From Aradus depressus (Eukaryota > Arthropoda > Insecta > Hemiptera > Aradidae), in NCBI GenBank assembly GCA_963662175.1, contig OY759215.1, positions 21,317,079 through 21,381,078 of the forward strand: 64,000 nt of DNA, in the 5' to 3' direction. This document shows, piece after piece, positions 22,163 to 33,385 of this stretch (positions are counted from its first letter, which is position 1; each line of letters opens with the position of its first letter). Under the pieces are notes generated by a model that saw only the letters and a program-made list of their open reading frames with translations, searched no databases and was not told the DNA's origin. The translations under genes and the position numbers were made by a program.

Positions 22163-22365
22163 TGTTAGCAATGACGAAGAGATCTGCAAATTCTCCCTAC
22201 GGGAAAAAGATTTTCTTCTGGACCTTTGTACAGAGGAATTATGTCAAAAAGTAATAGAATGCAAGGAAACTGGGAAAAGATGTCCGCCAATAGAAGTGTA
22301 GAACAGCTCAAGCTGTTATATAAAAATACGAAAGCTCGAGCTAAGAAAAGGATAGCTGAAAGTTA
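22163..22365 (+). pseudogene. Decayed Myb/SANT-like protein gene of Harbinger
   Basis: Starts with MTKRSANSPYGKKIF, then after a frameshift reads LCTEELCQKVIECKETGKRC, then after another shift NWEKMSANRSVEQLKLLYKN and TKARAKKRIAES before a stop. VIE.K, W.K and R.VEQLK..YKN..A.AKK are hallmarks of the Myb/SANT-like DNA-binding partner encoded by PIF/Harbinger elements. At least two frameshifts make it non-functional. Confidence 0.75.
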
Positions 22366-22593
22366 GGTAAGTCAAATTTAATTTATTTTCAGTTGCTTTA
22401 TTTATTCTTGAATTGATTTGAATGAAAATTATCCTTGTTAAATATCTGCAAAATTTCCAAAAAAAACTTATTTCTGCTATTACAATTTTAATTTTGTTAC
22501 TATTGCTCGTACAAGAAAACTAAAAATACCGGAAAACCTAGTTTTTTTGTGAACAATCTGAAAGTCCTAATTGAAAATTTGTAAAAATTAAAT

Positions 22594-22884
22594 TTATTTA
22601 CGATTTAATTTTACTGAGGGGTATGTTGGGTCAATGTTTAAGCCTAGTTCTGAAAAGTGTTCTTTTACCCTATTTTTAAATTGTCTCCCAGTTCGACATA
22701 CATAAACAAAATTACAAAAACTACATTTTAGATAGTAAACCCCACTTTTTTCTTCTGTTTTTATTTTTTCTTTAGTACTGTTGAGAAGTTTGTATAATGT
22801 ATTATTTGTTCTGGAACCTTCCCAACAGTCCTCTTTTTTAAGTACATCGCCTCTGATTGTTAGCAATACCGAAAGTACTCCCAT
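22594..22884 (-). pseudogene. Penelope-like element GIY-YIG endonuclease remnant
   Basis: Residues 46-74 of this frame read KSGVYYLKCSFCNFVYVCRT and GRQFKNRVKEH. This matches the PLE endonuclease pattern G[IV]YY.[IL]KC..C...Y[IV]G.TGR.F..R..EH. The second motif has Cys in place of Gly. The upstream reverse transcriptase is missing. At its 5' end the frame runs antisense through the TAGCAATACCGAAAGTAC motif at 22862-22880, so an inverted pseudo-LTR piece is joined here. It lies inside the Harbinger element. Confidence 0.85.
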
Positions 22885-22925
22885 ATTATATATATATTTT
22901 GTGAAATAGACATAGGTAATTTTTT
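22862..22925 (+). repeat. PLE pseudo-LTR fragment with partial hammerhead-like motif
   Basis: TAGCAATACCGAAAGTACTC and ATATTTTGTGAAATA match the foldback at 49188-49345. The CTGANGA half is not preserved here. Confidence 0.6.
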
Positions 22926-23894
22926 GAAAAAAAAAACACGTTTTTCTTTATTTTTTATTAAGTGTTTCAAAATATCTCGGTTAAAGAGTATAACTGGGGA
23001 AGTCTTCTTTAATTCAATGCAAAAATATTTTTCCAATTTGATTTTCGGTTCCATTTTAGGTTTTATTCCTATTAATTGACTTTTGTAGTATCACCTTTTT
23101 TTAACATAATAATGTGTTTCTCAGGTGCAGAGACCATTACTCAAGATTCTCTATTGACTCAACATCAGACATAATTGAAAACTTGAAAAAAATTAAAATT
23201 GGAGTGACTAACAGAGCAACAACTATTTAATCCTGGTATTTGATCTCACTTAACTGGGGTATCAAATTTGATCTGGGATCACAGACCCTTTTCTTCGGAT
23301 TAATAGCTTGATCTAGGATGGTGCAACAAAAATTGTTGGTTAATCCAGGAAGATCAAGATCCAGGATCAAAGTCTGATGTTGATCCTGGTTCAGTAATGG
23401 TGAGACAGAAAAGGTGGATCAAACCTTCGTTTGATCCTGGATCTGCAGTGATCCTGGTTGGTGCAACCCACCATTATTAGTTTATTTTACCTTCCAACTT
23501 AATAAACTCAATAAACTTAAGCATGCCGTCCTTCGGATGGGACGTTAAGCGATGGTCCCGAGCCTGTACGATGTCAGGTACTCGTTAAAGACCCCTACCC
23601 TAGATAAATAAAAAATTTACGGTAGGCAAAATTTAGGACTCCCACAGTAGAGTCGGGCTCATGTAAACCAGACTGACGAAAGAGCGCTCTGGTAGTAGGC
23701 GATATGACCTCGTAGTTAAAAGCCAGGGCATGAGTCATAAAACCTAACCTATGCATTTACAGATCACTCTTTCCATCTTCCCCCTCTCAAAACCATTTCA
23801 TACTGGGTATAAGAAAGTCACTCTCAGAATTACGTTTAATGAAAACCCCAGTAACGGTAATATGAAATGATTTTGAGAGGGGGACAGAGGGAGG

Positions 23895-24078
23895 GAGAGT
23901 TTATTTTTCATCAGGGAGGTGAGAAAACCTTTGAGCTCGCTGTCCTTCATCTGGGACGATGGGATGTCCTGGTACTTGTTAAACCTAGTTAGGCAAAATT
24001 TAGAAGTTCCAAAATCGAGTCGGGCTCAGGTCCACCAAAGCGACGAAAGAGCGCTCTAGTACTAGGCATGAGTCACAA
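23895..24078 (+). mobile_element. SINE-A degenerate fragment
   Basis: Contains GGGAGGTGAGAAAACC, GGCAAAATTTAGAAGTTCC and GACGAAAGAGCGCTCTAG; the head is lost. Confidence 0.7.
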
Positions 24079-24114
24079 CAAATATATATTTTTTAATTGA
24101 GTTGTTGTTTTACA

Positions 24115-24440
24115 TCTCTTTATTTTTATTTAAATAACATATTATTATTATTGTTTTGTGTTTAACTATAATCTTCTTTATAGTTTATTCTTGTTATTCT
24201 AAAATAATGCTTTAGTTTAATTTATAACTTGTAAAAGTTCCAGTCAGAAAGTGTTCAGTGAAATCTGACATTTAGAGGGATTCATGGCACATTATTGGCT
24301 TTAGTAAACCCTTTATATATCGGATAAGAGAGATTGAGGGTCTAATTCAGCTGTTAATGAATTTTGTTAATATACCGCGTCCAACTAGTATTTTTAAATG
24401 TACATATTAGTAAATAGTTGCGGTTTATTTGTTCAAAATG
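24115..24440 (+). repeat. Promoter-like repeat, second copy
   Basis: GGCTTTAGTAAACCCTTTAT, ATATCGGATAAGAGAGATTG and an ending TTTAAATG parallel 14190-14512. The function is unknown. Confidence 0.35.
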
Positions 24441-24479
24441 TACAATTTATGGATTAGAATGATTTATATTAGTTATATA

Positions 24480-24743
24480 GTCAGTTATTATGACTCATGC
24501 CCGGACTTCAACTAAGAGGTCATATTTTGTCACTCTGGTGGACATGAGCCCGACTCTACTGCGGGAGTCCTAAATGTTGCCTATCTAAATTTTTATTCAT
24601 CTAGAGTAGAGGTCTTTAACGAGTACCCAACATCGTACAGGCTCGGGACCATCGCTTAATGTCCCATCCGAAGGACTACGTGCTTAAGTTTATTTTAAAT
24701 TTCAGATAAAATAAACTAAACACCTCAGCCGGGTTTCGAACCG
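24480..24743 (-). mobile_element. SINE-A fragment
   Basis: Tail to B box present (GGGTTTCGAACC at 24732-24743); the A-box end is lost. Confidence 0.88.
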
Positions 24744-24814
24744 TTGTGTGTGTTCTCCTCACATTCTCAGTTTGTCAAGTTCCCTTCTCGTCTGGTTCGT
24801 TTTTTTTTTTCGTA

Positions 24815-25050
24815 TCGGGGGGTCAGAAAACATGAAATTCCGGTGAAAACTCAACATCGAATTGCTCACCGATTATATAACTTCCCCTATACTTCGTATT
24901 TTTGGGGAAGAATAAAATTATGTCTGTTGTTTGTGGGAATATATTGTGTGAGTAAACACAATAATTCCCGACATAGTGAATATATCCATATGAAATTTTA
25001 GAAGTGTTTCCAGAACCCCATGAGGACGACACCAATTAATTCTCAGCCAA
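24815..25050. repeat. RepX pieces in inverted arrangement
   Basis: 24815-24898 is minus (GTCAGAAAACATGAAATTCC); 24900-25050 is plus (ATGAAATTTTAGAAGTGTTT, GGACGACACCAATTAATT). Confidence 0.65.
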
Positions 25051-25117
25051 ATCGTAAATTGGGTCCAGTTAGTTATTGTGGTTCATGCTCCAACTACTAG
25101 AGAGCTCTTTCGCATTT

Positions 25118-25380
25118 TAGTATAAGGTAGTCTGACCTCTCACAGATTTTTATTAAAGTAATAGCTAGCCGGTTTTCGAGGTTTCCCTCATCATCAGGCA
25201 GTCTACAAAAGAACCATCCTTAATATGTAATATAAATAGCAAATAAATAATTAAAAACACAATTTTTGATAAAACATACCTGATAAAAAATTTTTGAATA
25301 AACTAAATAATAAAAATAAAAATCTACAACAACAAACATTAACAATTTAAAATATCATGGATGGGGACAGACGAGTTATT
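25118..25380 (-). mobile_element. PLE-like pseudo-LTR insertion
   Basis: Shares AAGGTAGTCTGACCTCTCAC and the GCTAGCCGG...CATCATCAGG block with the element at 9631-9954. It lacks the second, inverted arm. Confidence 0.65.
25163..25197 (-). ncRNA. Hammerhead-like core, third copy of this family
   Basis: Minus strand: CTGATGA, extra T, GAGG-GAAA-CCTC, GAAA, ACCGGCTA. Stem II is intact; one stem III pair is lost compared with 9860. Confidence 0.42.
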
Positions 25381-25710
25381 CCTCGTCTGTCCTCCGAAAG
25401 AGAGCTCTTTCGTCGCTCTGTTGGACATGAGCCCGACTCAATGTGGGAAGTCCTAAAGGTTTATTCGCCTAGGGTAAGGATCTTTAACGAGTACCAGACA
25501 TAGTACAGGCTCGGGACCATCGCTTAACTTCCCATCTGAAGGGCGGCGGGCTCAAGGTTTTTTTAACCTTCTGGAGAAACCTAAGTTCCTCGACCGGGTT
25601 TCGTTCAGTAGGCTAACATGCTATCTATGAGCGATCGGCGACCGGAATTGGTTCCAGAGAGCGAAAACTAATAAAATAATTCTAGTATTTATTTGACAAT
25701 TATTTTGTAT

Positions 25711-25750
25711 GAAATATATATATATATATATATAAATAATATATATACAT
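25711..25750. repeat. TA microsatellite
   Basis: (TA)n run within an unassigned stretch (25641-26029) that holds nothing else recognisable. Confidence 0.8.
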
Positions 25751-26029
25751 AAAGGCATTATGAAAGTATTAACCCGATGGATACAAAAATCTCATGTAAA
25801 TTAGTTTAGTTTTATTCAAATTTACAGAGTTCAATAATGTTATAATTTACATATGTATTTTGCCTTGAAAGATGATTCATACATCAAATAGAATATATTT
25901 TTAGACATGGATCATTGTATACCATGATTTTCTTTGTCTTTCATCTAATTTTTAGAATTTAAAAAAGATTTCTAAATCTTTTTTTATTGACATAGCTATA
26001 ATAACACGTTTTAAATCTCCAGCGATTCG

Positions 26030-26640
26030 AAGTACAGTGGAAGTTATGTAATCGGTCAAAAATTTGATGTGGCGTTTTCAACGAAATTTCATGTTTTCCG
26101 ACTATCTGATTTCAAAATATGAAAAAAAAATTTTCAAGTGGTTTTAATTTTCATTTATGTGTGTGCTTGTGAACTAACTCCCGGTAGAATGAATGTATCA
26201 ACATGAAATTTTAAATGTGAATCTAGAACCCTCTAACGACGACACCTATAATTTTTTAGCCCAATCGACAAAAGGGAAGGGGGGATTAGAGGAAGGGTTA
26301 ACAGAAAAAAGTCTAATAACTGCTGATGTATCGACACCAAATTTGATATGTGTGACAGGAATCCAATGAGGACAAAACCTATCGATTTTCAGCCAAATTG
26401 GTCAAAGGAAAGAGGGGGGGGGGGGGGGGGTTCAGGAGCGGGATCAATTCAAAAACCTAATAACTGCCGATATAATGAATGTATCGACACAAAATTTAGT
26501 ATGAGGATTTAGAAGCCCTTATATAAGCCAATATATATTGAATATTAGCGCAAACGGTCGACTGGTTTTGGAGGGGGAGCAAATAGTTAATTGATAAATT
26601 CGTTCTGGGGAAGTACATCGCCGATGAATCACCCTCGAAA
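26030..26640 (+). repeat. RepX copy, long form with three modules
   Basis: Modules with ATGTATC(G/A)ACA at about 26190, 26325 and 26477 show the internal tandem plan. A G-run interrupts at 26414-26431. Ends CGATGAATCACCC. Confidence 0.82.
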
Positions 26641-26859
26641 TTTTCTTTTCTGTATTTAAACAATTAATCTAAAAAATGTCAAGGCTGACATTTATTTATC
26701 TCAATATAAACTAAAAATATTTATTACTTTGCCAAATTTATGGTCTCATCAATGCCAACATTGAATTTATGATTTTTCCTAAAAATGTGAAAAAATGAAA
26801 GCAACATTAGAGTTGAGATTTCAAAATGTTTTCTTTCTATTTTATTTATCTTTACTTCT

Positions 26860-27430
26860 CCAGCTATACGAAGTATAGGGGAAGTTATGTTATCGGTCAG
26901 AAATTCGATGCAGAATTTTCGACGGAATTTCATGTTTTCCGATGTGATTCCAAAATTGAAAAGAATACTTTTGTATGCCTGTGGTTAATATGATAATTCC
27001 CGATAGAATATTCAAGGATAAAATTATATGTGTGCCCAGAACCCTGTTGACTTTTAGTCAAATCGGCCAAAGGATAGGGGGGGGGGGATAAAAGGGGGAT
27101 CAATTTAAAAATCCAAATTATTGCCGATGTAATGAATTCATTGACATTGAAATTTTATATTGAAACTTAAAACACCTTAAGGATGATACCTATTAATTTT
27201 CTTCAAAATCGGTCGAAGGGAAGGAGTCAGAGAAGGGGGTTCTACTTAAATACTACAATGCCGATGAATATATCCATACAAATTTTAGTACTAAGATTCA
27301 GAAGCCACTGTGTGTGTCAAATATTGAGTTTAAGTCCAAACAGTCGATTGGCTTTGGTGGGAGAGCGAAAACATAATTGATTAATTCGTGCTGGGTAAGT
27401 ACATAGCGGATGATTCACCGACGACTATTC
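26860..27430 (+). repeat. RepX copy, long form
   Basis: Starts ACTTCTCCAGCTATACGAAG, the best-preserved start of the family, and ends GGATGATTCACCGACGA. Confidence 0.82.
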
Positions 27431-27592
27431 TATTTTTTTATTTTTAACTTATTCATTTTTGAAATGTTACATTTTGATAGCATGACTTATATCACACATT
27501 TAACTAAAGCTGTTATTACAGGCAATTGGGGTTTTATCATCGGTCGCTCAAAAAATCACGCGATCGTTCTCATGACAACAGCAACAATAGTT

Positions 27593-27762
27593 GGGGAGGG
27601 TGCTGGAGCAAGCTCAAGATTGAGGGTTCGAAACCCAGCTGAAAAACTATGAGCACGCCTTCCTTCGGATCTCGAAGCCTGTTTCCTAAAAATATAAGGT
27701 ATGCAAAATTTAGGACTCCCATAGACAAACCGGACTCATGTCCACCAGAGTGAGGAAAAAGC
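27593..27762 (+). mobile_element. SINE-A degenerate copy
   Basis: GGGTTCGAAACCCAGC (B box), CACGCCTTCCTTCGGAT and AAAATTTAGGACTCCCATAG, with internal deletions. Confidence 0.72.
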
Positions 27763-28139
27763 GTAATGTTTAAATATAGAGTACAAATACGAATAGATTA
27801 TTCAGTCTCTTATATTGGCCGACAATCAGGCGCGATTGCAAAGTAACGAGCATCTTAACCAAAAGAAATCTGCAGACATAAAAGCGATTGAAAATGTATT
27901 AACAATTATTTTTGATGACCAATTTTTCGATAGAGTTTATCGTTTTTGGGTAAATCAAGTAACCGTCTTAAAATATGTATTTTATATTTCAAAACGATAT
28001 TTCAGAACTATCTCCGGCATATATCTCACAAACCGGACGACCTATGTATGACAAGGTGTATTAAATATAAAAAGTGTGTTTCAATTTTCTCTACGACCTT
28101 TAATTAAAACTTTTCCAACTGAAATTATTAATATTATTA

Positions 28140-28400
28140 TATTCGATGAGGAGTTTACAAGGGAATTTCGGGGGCTCAACTCAAAAAACTTAATAACTGC
28201 CGATGTATTGGATGTATTGATATCATGTCATGTGTATCAAATGTCATATTTAAAGTCGCAACTTAAGGAAGACATAACCTGTCAAATTTAAACGATATCG
28301 GCTGAAGAGAATGGAGGGTTTAGGGGTGGGGGGCTCAACTCAAAATCTTAATAACTGCCGATGTAATGAAGTTATCGACACAATTGTTATTACTGATCAC
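28140..28400 (+). repeat. RepX fragment
   Basis: Two module starts, TAATAACTGCCGATGTA at 28191 and 28349. Confidence 0.65.
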
Positions 28401-28504
28401 ATTTGTGTCAGACACTAAGAGGTAATAGCTGTTTCCTTAATTGTGCCACATTTAAATCGGTTGAACCGAGAAATATTTGTTAGCTCTTTTTCGTTGATTT
28501 TTTT

Positions 28505-28745
28505 TCTTTTTTTTATCCGGCATTTCTTCCAGAGGTGTCTTCTTTTTTCCCTTTTTAGACAATATTTCGGGACACTTCCATGTCCCTTCTTCTCGTCACT
28601 ATGAACTGGGTTCAGAAGAAGGTGAGTGTAAGTGTCCCGAAATATTGTCTAAAAAAGGAAAAACAAAAGACACCTTTAGAAGAACTAGAAATCAACATTT
28701 CAACATCACAGAGAAGTTTAAGAAGCTCTTTTTCTCCAATTCCCA
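28505..28745. mobile_element. PLE-like foldback, second family
   Basis: Inverted arms share AGACAATATTTCGGGACACT and its complement AGTGTCCCGAAATATTGTCT around a 60-bp centre. Outside the right arm is GAAATCAACATTTCAACATC, also seen at 55985. Each arm has a GAAGAAGG...CCCGAAA motif of hammerhead-like form. Confidence 0.65.
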
Positions 28746-29216
28746 ATCTAGGATTTAGGATTAATGCAAGACATGAAAAAAAGAAAAGAAAACTATAGAA
28801 AGAAAATAAATAATGTGAGCTAAAAGGTAAAATAAGGAAGAAAAAAAGGAAGTAAGGAATAATTTATATGTGTTGCGTGTCAAGTTGAAGTTAGAAGGAA
28901 CAGGTAGGAAGGGGGGACTGATAGATCATATCGGTGTGCAATAACCACACTCGGAGAGCGTACACTTACCAAGAGGCACCTGCCTCTGTGAAGGAGGTGG
29001 CCATCAATAGACTGACAAAAAAAAAACATAATAATAACAATAAACTTTATTGATGGGACTAATCCCAATATACAATTTACAATTTGTTAAGTATACTTAT
29101 TTAAATAAGTTTACAAACGAAAAAAAATACAGATACATTTACATTGTCTCTGTTAACATAAACATACAACAAAAAATATTATAAATTTAATACAATAAGT
29201 ATAGAATATAATACTA
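28746..29216. other. Unassigned stretch
   Basis: AT-rich with a moderately GC-rich patch near 28880-29010. No gene is supported. Confidence 0.35.
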
Positions 29217-29481
29217 GTGCTTGCTTACTGAGCTCAAGATCGCGAGTTCGAAACCCGGCCGAGGCTCTTAGTTTATTTTATCTGGGAGGTAAAATAAAGA
29301 TAAGCACGCCGTCCTTCGGATGGGACGCTAAGCGATGGTCCCGAGCTTGTACGATATCAGAAAGTCGTTAAAGACCAGGATCATAGGGACCCTAGGTGAA
29401 TAAAAATTTAGGGTAGGCAAAATTAAGGACTCCAACAATAGAGTCGGGCTCACGAGTGACGAAAGAGCGCTCTGGTAGTAG
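29217..29481 (+). mobile_element. SINE-A copy, 5' truncated
   Basis: Starts inside the tRNA-like head, has B box-like GAGTTCGAAACCC, and is otherwise near consensus to CTCTGGTAGTAGG. Confidence 0.88.
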
Positions 29482-29576
29482 GTTTATTTTTTTTAAAGGG
29501 AGCGTTCCACTCTTTACAATAATTATGGCGACTTTCGTTGAATAAGCGTTTTTTATTTTTGTTTGTACGATGCATA

Positions 29577-29742
29577 TTAGCCATGTCACTGTGTTATATA
29601 GATATTTACTGTCATCCATGGCCCCGGGGGGGAGTTCTAGCTACGAAATAAAACTTACTCCCGGACGGAATTCGACCCCACAAACCATGGTGAGACCATG
29701 TGACCAAAGTCCTACGCTCTAGCCCGCACGAACACCATGGTC
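29577..29742 (-). mobile_element. SINE-B copy
   Basis: A second tRNA-derived SINE, matching 38221-38415 in reverse. The head has GGGCTAGAGCGTAGG, a TGGTCTCACCATGGTTTG hairpin and a diverged B box. Body: GTGACATGGCTAATATGCAT. Confidence 0.8.
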
Positions 29743-30089
29743 CCCAGTGTTTTTCTTCACCTAAGATTAACAAACGAATACAAAGTAGGTTAAAACAACA
29801 TTTTTCGCATTGTACACAACCAACTTCAAATAAAACAGCTTTACCATATCATAGCATCACTAATTAACATAAATTCGATTTCGATAAGGCCTTAATTGTA
29901 AATAATGAAAGTAATAATAGGTCTAGGAAAGTCATGGCATCAGTTTAGATCACTCAAATTAGCCAGACTACAGTTAATTTTTAAAAATATCGACATATGA
30001 TTAATTCAATCGGTATTGGAGATAATCGATAACAATAGAATAATAATTTGAAGAAACATTAAGTAGGTATATATATATATTAATAATTT

Positions 30090-30235
30090 ACCTGGCCGAC
30101 GCCCTTCTGGGTTTTTATCTGGGTGGTAAAAAAACCTTCTGCAAGTCGTTATTGGTGGAGTCCCGGGACTGTAAGGTTAAAGGTACTCGTTAAAGACCCT
30201 ATATGAATAAAAATTTAGCACTCCCATAGTTATTT
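30090..30235 (+). mobile_element. SINE-A degenerate fragment
   Basis: CTGGCCGACGCCC, TATCTGGGTGGTAAAAAAAC and TACTCGTTAAAGACCC are recognisable. Confidence 0.55.
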
Positions 30236-30257
30236 ATTTATATATATATATATATAA

Positions 30258-30414
30258 TACACCCGACCGAGGCCCTTGAAAAACCTTAAGCATCTCGTCG
30301 TTCGAATAAGACGTTAAGCGCTGGTCCCAAGCATGTACAGTGTCAGGTATTCGACGAAAGAGCGCTCAGGTAGTAGGCGTTATGAGGTCTTAGTCAAAGC
30401 CCGGTCATGAGTCT
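30258..30414 (+). mobile_element. SINE-A degenerate fragment
   Basis: ACCCGACCGAGGCCCTTG, AAGACGTTAAGCGCTGGTCC and GAAAGAGCGCTCAGGTAGTA are recognisable. Confidence 0.65.
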
Positions 30415-30424
30415 TGATAACGAT

Positions 30425-30545
30425 CTCCCGATGCAATGAATGTTCGAAAAGAAATTTTTCATGTGAATCCAGAACCCTTTAACGATGACAGCTATTGTTT
30501 ATCAGCCAAATCGACCAAAGGGAAGTGGGGGATTAGAAGGATTGT
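30425..30545 (+). repeat. RepX fragment
   Basis: CTCCCGATGCAATGAATG and AACGATGACAGCTATTG. Confidence 0.6.
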
Positions 30546-30829
30546 TATATTTATATTTAAAAAATATAATTATAATAATAAATAAATTTCATCTATATCA
30601 TGAGACATAAATATCCAGTTTGGACAATTTCCAATAATCTGTAGTAAATAACTAAGATAAAATATGGATTTTTGGATGATTTTGTGACTTTCTATTACAT
30701 TTGATGTAAACCGGTATTTGTGTCAAATTTACAACCTTGTTGACCTATTGTGTATGTTCATTTGTTGACATATTTCCATTATGACAATGTATACGATTGC
30801 TTTAACTACGAGGTCATATTGTTTCGTCG

Positions 30830-31395
30830 CTACAGCAATTTTCCAGCACGAATTAATCAAATATGTTTTTGCTCTTATTTCCAAAGCCGTTAAGGCGAAA
30901 ACTCAATATTTTACTAACATAGTCGCATCTGAATGTTCATAACAAATTTTCTGTCCATAAATTCATTATATCGGCTGTAATTAGGTTAAATTGAGTCGAG
31001 TTCCTCCTCTCTGGTCTCCCTCTTTCCTTCCTTCGACCGATTTCGCGAAACATTAAAAAGTGCAATCAGGTTTTGAATTTAAATATAAAATTTCAATTCG
31101 ATACTTTCATTACATAGGCAGTTATTGATATATTTGAGTTGTGCCCCCTCTGACACTTCCTCCTCTCCGGCTAATTCCTCTGAAAATGTATAGAAACTTC
31201 CTTAAAGAGCTTCAAAATCACATATGAAATTTCGTGTCAATACATATATTACAATGGCAGTTTTTAGAGTTTGTACGTTAAGTCTCTCCGCCTTCCCTTG
31301 GGCAGATTTGCCTGAAAAACAAAATTTCGTATTACATTCATTCTATCGGGAGTTAACGTGTTCACAGACAATCACACCCACAGACAGACAAAAAG
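30830..31395 (-). repeat. RepX copy
   Basis: Runs from AGCACGAATTAATCAAATA through several reverse modules to ACAGACAGACAAAAAG, the outer end, directly before the repeat at 31405. Confidence 0.72.
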
Positions 31396-31404
31396 TATTT
31401 ATTT

Positions 31405-31916
31405 TTGAAGTGAAAACTTCTTTAGCACCGTTGTGATTTGAAACTCGATGAAACGAAAAAGCGACATATATATATATATGTGTTGTTTTATTTAGTCATC
31501 TATTTGAATTACTAACATAAAGAATTCTTGTAACTCAAAGTGAAGAGAAAAAAAGTTGCCGATAATGCTTCTTCTCTAGTCTTGCGACACAAAAAACTTA
31601 ATCATTAAAAATTCCATCGCCTCCTCCTCTCCCTCCAAAAAGTTTGGAATTGTGAATTTTTTAGACTTTTAAGAACTTATTAAGGAAACATTTATTTCAT
31701 ACTTTAGTTACCATAAGCCACTCGTGTCATTTGTTGAAATTAAAAACATGGAGTTTGAATAATAAAATATAAAATAATTTTTAAACTTGGTACCAATATT
31801 ATAATAAATAAACCCTATAATTATCCCACTCCTGATACCGCATTCGTCTCATTCTCTCGCAGTTTCGTTTTCTGAAGGTTTCACTTCTACCGCGTGTGAA
31901 CTGCCCACATGTTTTT
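31405..31916 (-). repeat. Inverted partner of 21250-21783
   Basis: See the first copy. The two are flanked by unrelated DNA, so this is an interspersed family and not one large palindrome. Confidence 0.85.
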
Positions 31917-31924
31917 TTTTTTAT

Positions 31925-32005
31925 TTTTGGATATCTGGAGGTCGGAAAACATGAAATTCCGTTGAACACTCCGCATCGAATTTCTGACCGATTACACGAG
32001 AAGTA
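31925..32005 (-). repeat. RepX outer-end fragment
   Basis: GGAGGTCGGAAAACATGAAA and ATTTCTGACCGATTACA. It follows the 31405 repeat directly. Confidence 0.65.
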
Positions 32006-33385
32006 AAAAGCCAGACCCAGAGCTACCATAAAGATGAACTAAACGGCTTATCGATACCTAAACTATATTCTTTTTTTATTATAAGTATGAATCACGGGTA
32101 ATAAACATCATTATTTTGTGTTCTTGCATATGATGGATTAAATGGAATTGAACGAATTGCTTTTATTTTAAATTACATAGACTTGGTAATTAGCATGAGA
32201 TAAACGTTAATCTTGTACCGCAGTGTTCTGTAATCGGGAATGTTTCGTTTGTTCGATCAAGATCAACATTTGTTCATACATTGTTTCACAATGACTCTTA
32301 ACTCCAAATGGTGAATAGATAGGAGCTCATCGAATTTTCTGGTACATTTTGACTGATTACCCACGGATGCTAAAATTAGGTGGTGGCCAGAAGAAATCTG
32401 GTTGCAACAAACATTTGTAATGCAGTGATGCCTAGCCAACTCTCGAAGCAGCAAATACTCGCTTGTCAGTTTTATCGACTTAATACTGAGCTTGGTTAAA
32501 CGTTTCAAGACTTACCTAACTAGCAGTCAGATATCCTTCGTGGGCCCTCACAGTAAAAATAAATCGTTAATTAGTTCGCATAGCTCACACCTGGGAGCGT
32601 GCACTTCTTGCTCTTATAAACTGAACCATTTAACTATCCATCTAAGTGTTCTACTTAATTGGCTAAACCAGAGTGAGAGAGATGCTATTGGAGGGGTTTG
32701 ATGATAAATCGTACTTTAGTTTGATAATGGAAGTATGGCGAATTATAAATAGTTGGTGAATTCTTTCGAAAATATAAGCTAACTCCTTTCTATAATGTTC
32801 GCATATTCAGTGCCTCAAACTACCCCATTAACAGGACACTTTCTGTCTGTTCACCCACTACCTCTTTCCATTTTCGATTCGTCTAATTGGTATCAATAAT
32901 AATATTAACTCAGTATGTTAACACAGGAGTCTTAGCTGTTCTTTAAGCGAGAACAATTTAAAGGAAATTGAAACAGATTTAATGCATATGAGAGAATATT
33001 AATAAATATTAAAATTAACTATTTAAAAATAAAACATTGAAATACGCATTTTATTTTTCATTAATGTTCCTTCATTTCTATCATTAAAATATTCATTGTT
33101 GATCTATGGGAGGGGGGCTCAATATACTTATCACCTCTACTCTGGGGACGATTTTTTTTTTATTGTGAGATCACTACGACGTTATTGTCCTCAAAATTTC
33201 ATAATGTAGATGTCCTTTTGCAGCCCATATCGAGGAGCTCACCCTCATGGCAATCGATTCATAACAGAAGATCTCCGTGTCACTCCCTTTCTTGGGGGGT
33301 AACTTTGAATTTAAAATTTCGTGAACTTCCAGCTAGGTTTGTAAATAAATTCTGGTGTAGAAACGTAGTATAAATGTTTGATGGT
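32006..33385. other. Unassigned stretch
   Basis: No gene recognised. A GC-richer patch at 33180-33380 may be upstream LINE sequence. Short frames at 32263-32701 show no family resemblance. Confidence 0.35.

Larger units (their letters stand above)
21920..23473 (+). mobile_element. PIF/Harbinger-type transposon, 1554 bp
   Basis: Inverted ends are TGGTGGGTTGCACCAACC and its complement at 23456-23473. TTA adjoins both ends, fitting the 3-bp TWA target of the superfamily. GATCCAGGATCA-type subterminal repeats lie near both ends. It contains a decayed Myb/SANT-like gene, and a PLE fragment is inserted in it. No DDE transposase is visible. Confidence 0.82.
21840..23750 (+). mobile_element. SINE-A copy split by a 1.55-kb DNA transposon
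   Basis: Head at 21840-21919, body and tail at 23474-23750, in the same orientation and order. The tail is AAACCTAACCTA. The SINE is older than the element inside it. Confidence 0.92.
25068..25640 (-). mobile_element. SINE-A degenerate copy split by PLE material
   Basis: 25068-25117 and 25380-25640 carry SINE-A tail and body. AGAGAGCTCTTTCG is repeated on both sides of the insert, consistent with a 14-bp duplication. Confidence 0.72.

Noticed and set aside
27815..28051. 78-residue ORF
   Set aside because: The beginning looks slightly protein-like but no family is recognisable and it ends in AT-rich noise.
28580..28798. 72-residue ORF
   Set aside because: Spans the arm of a PLE-type foldback; similar sequence at 55921 is not open.
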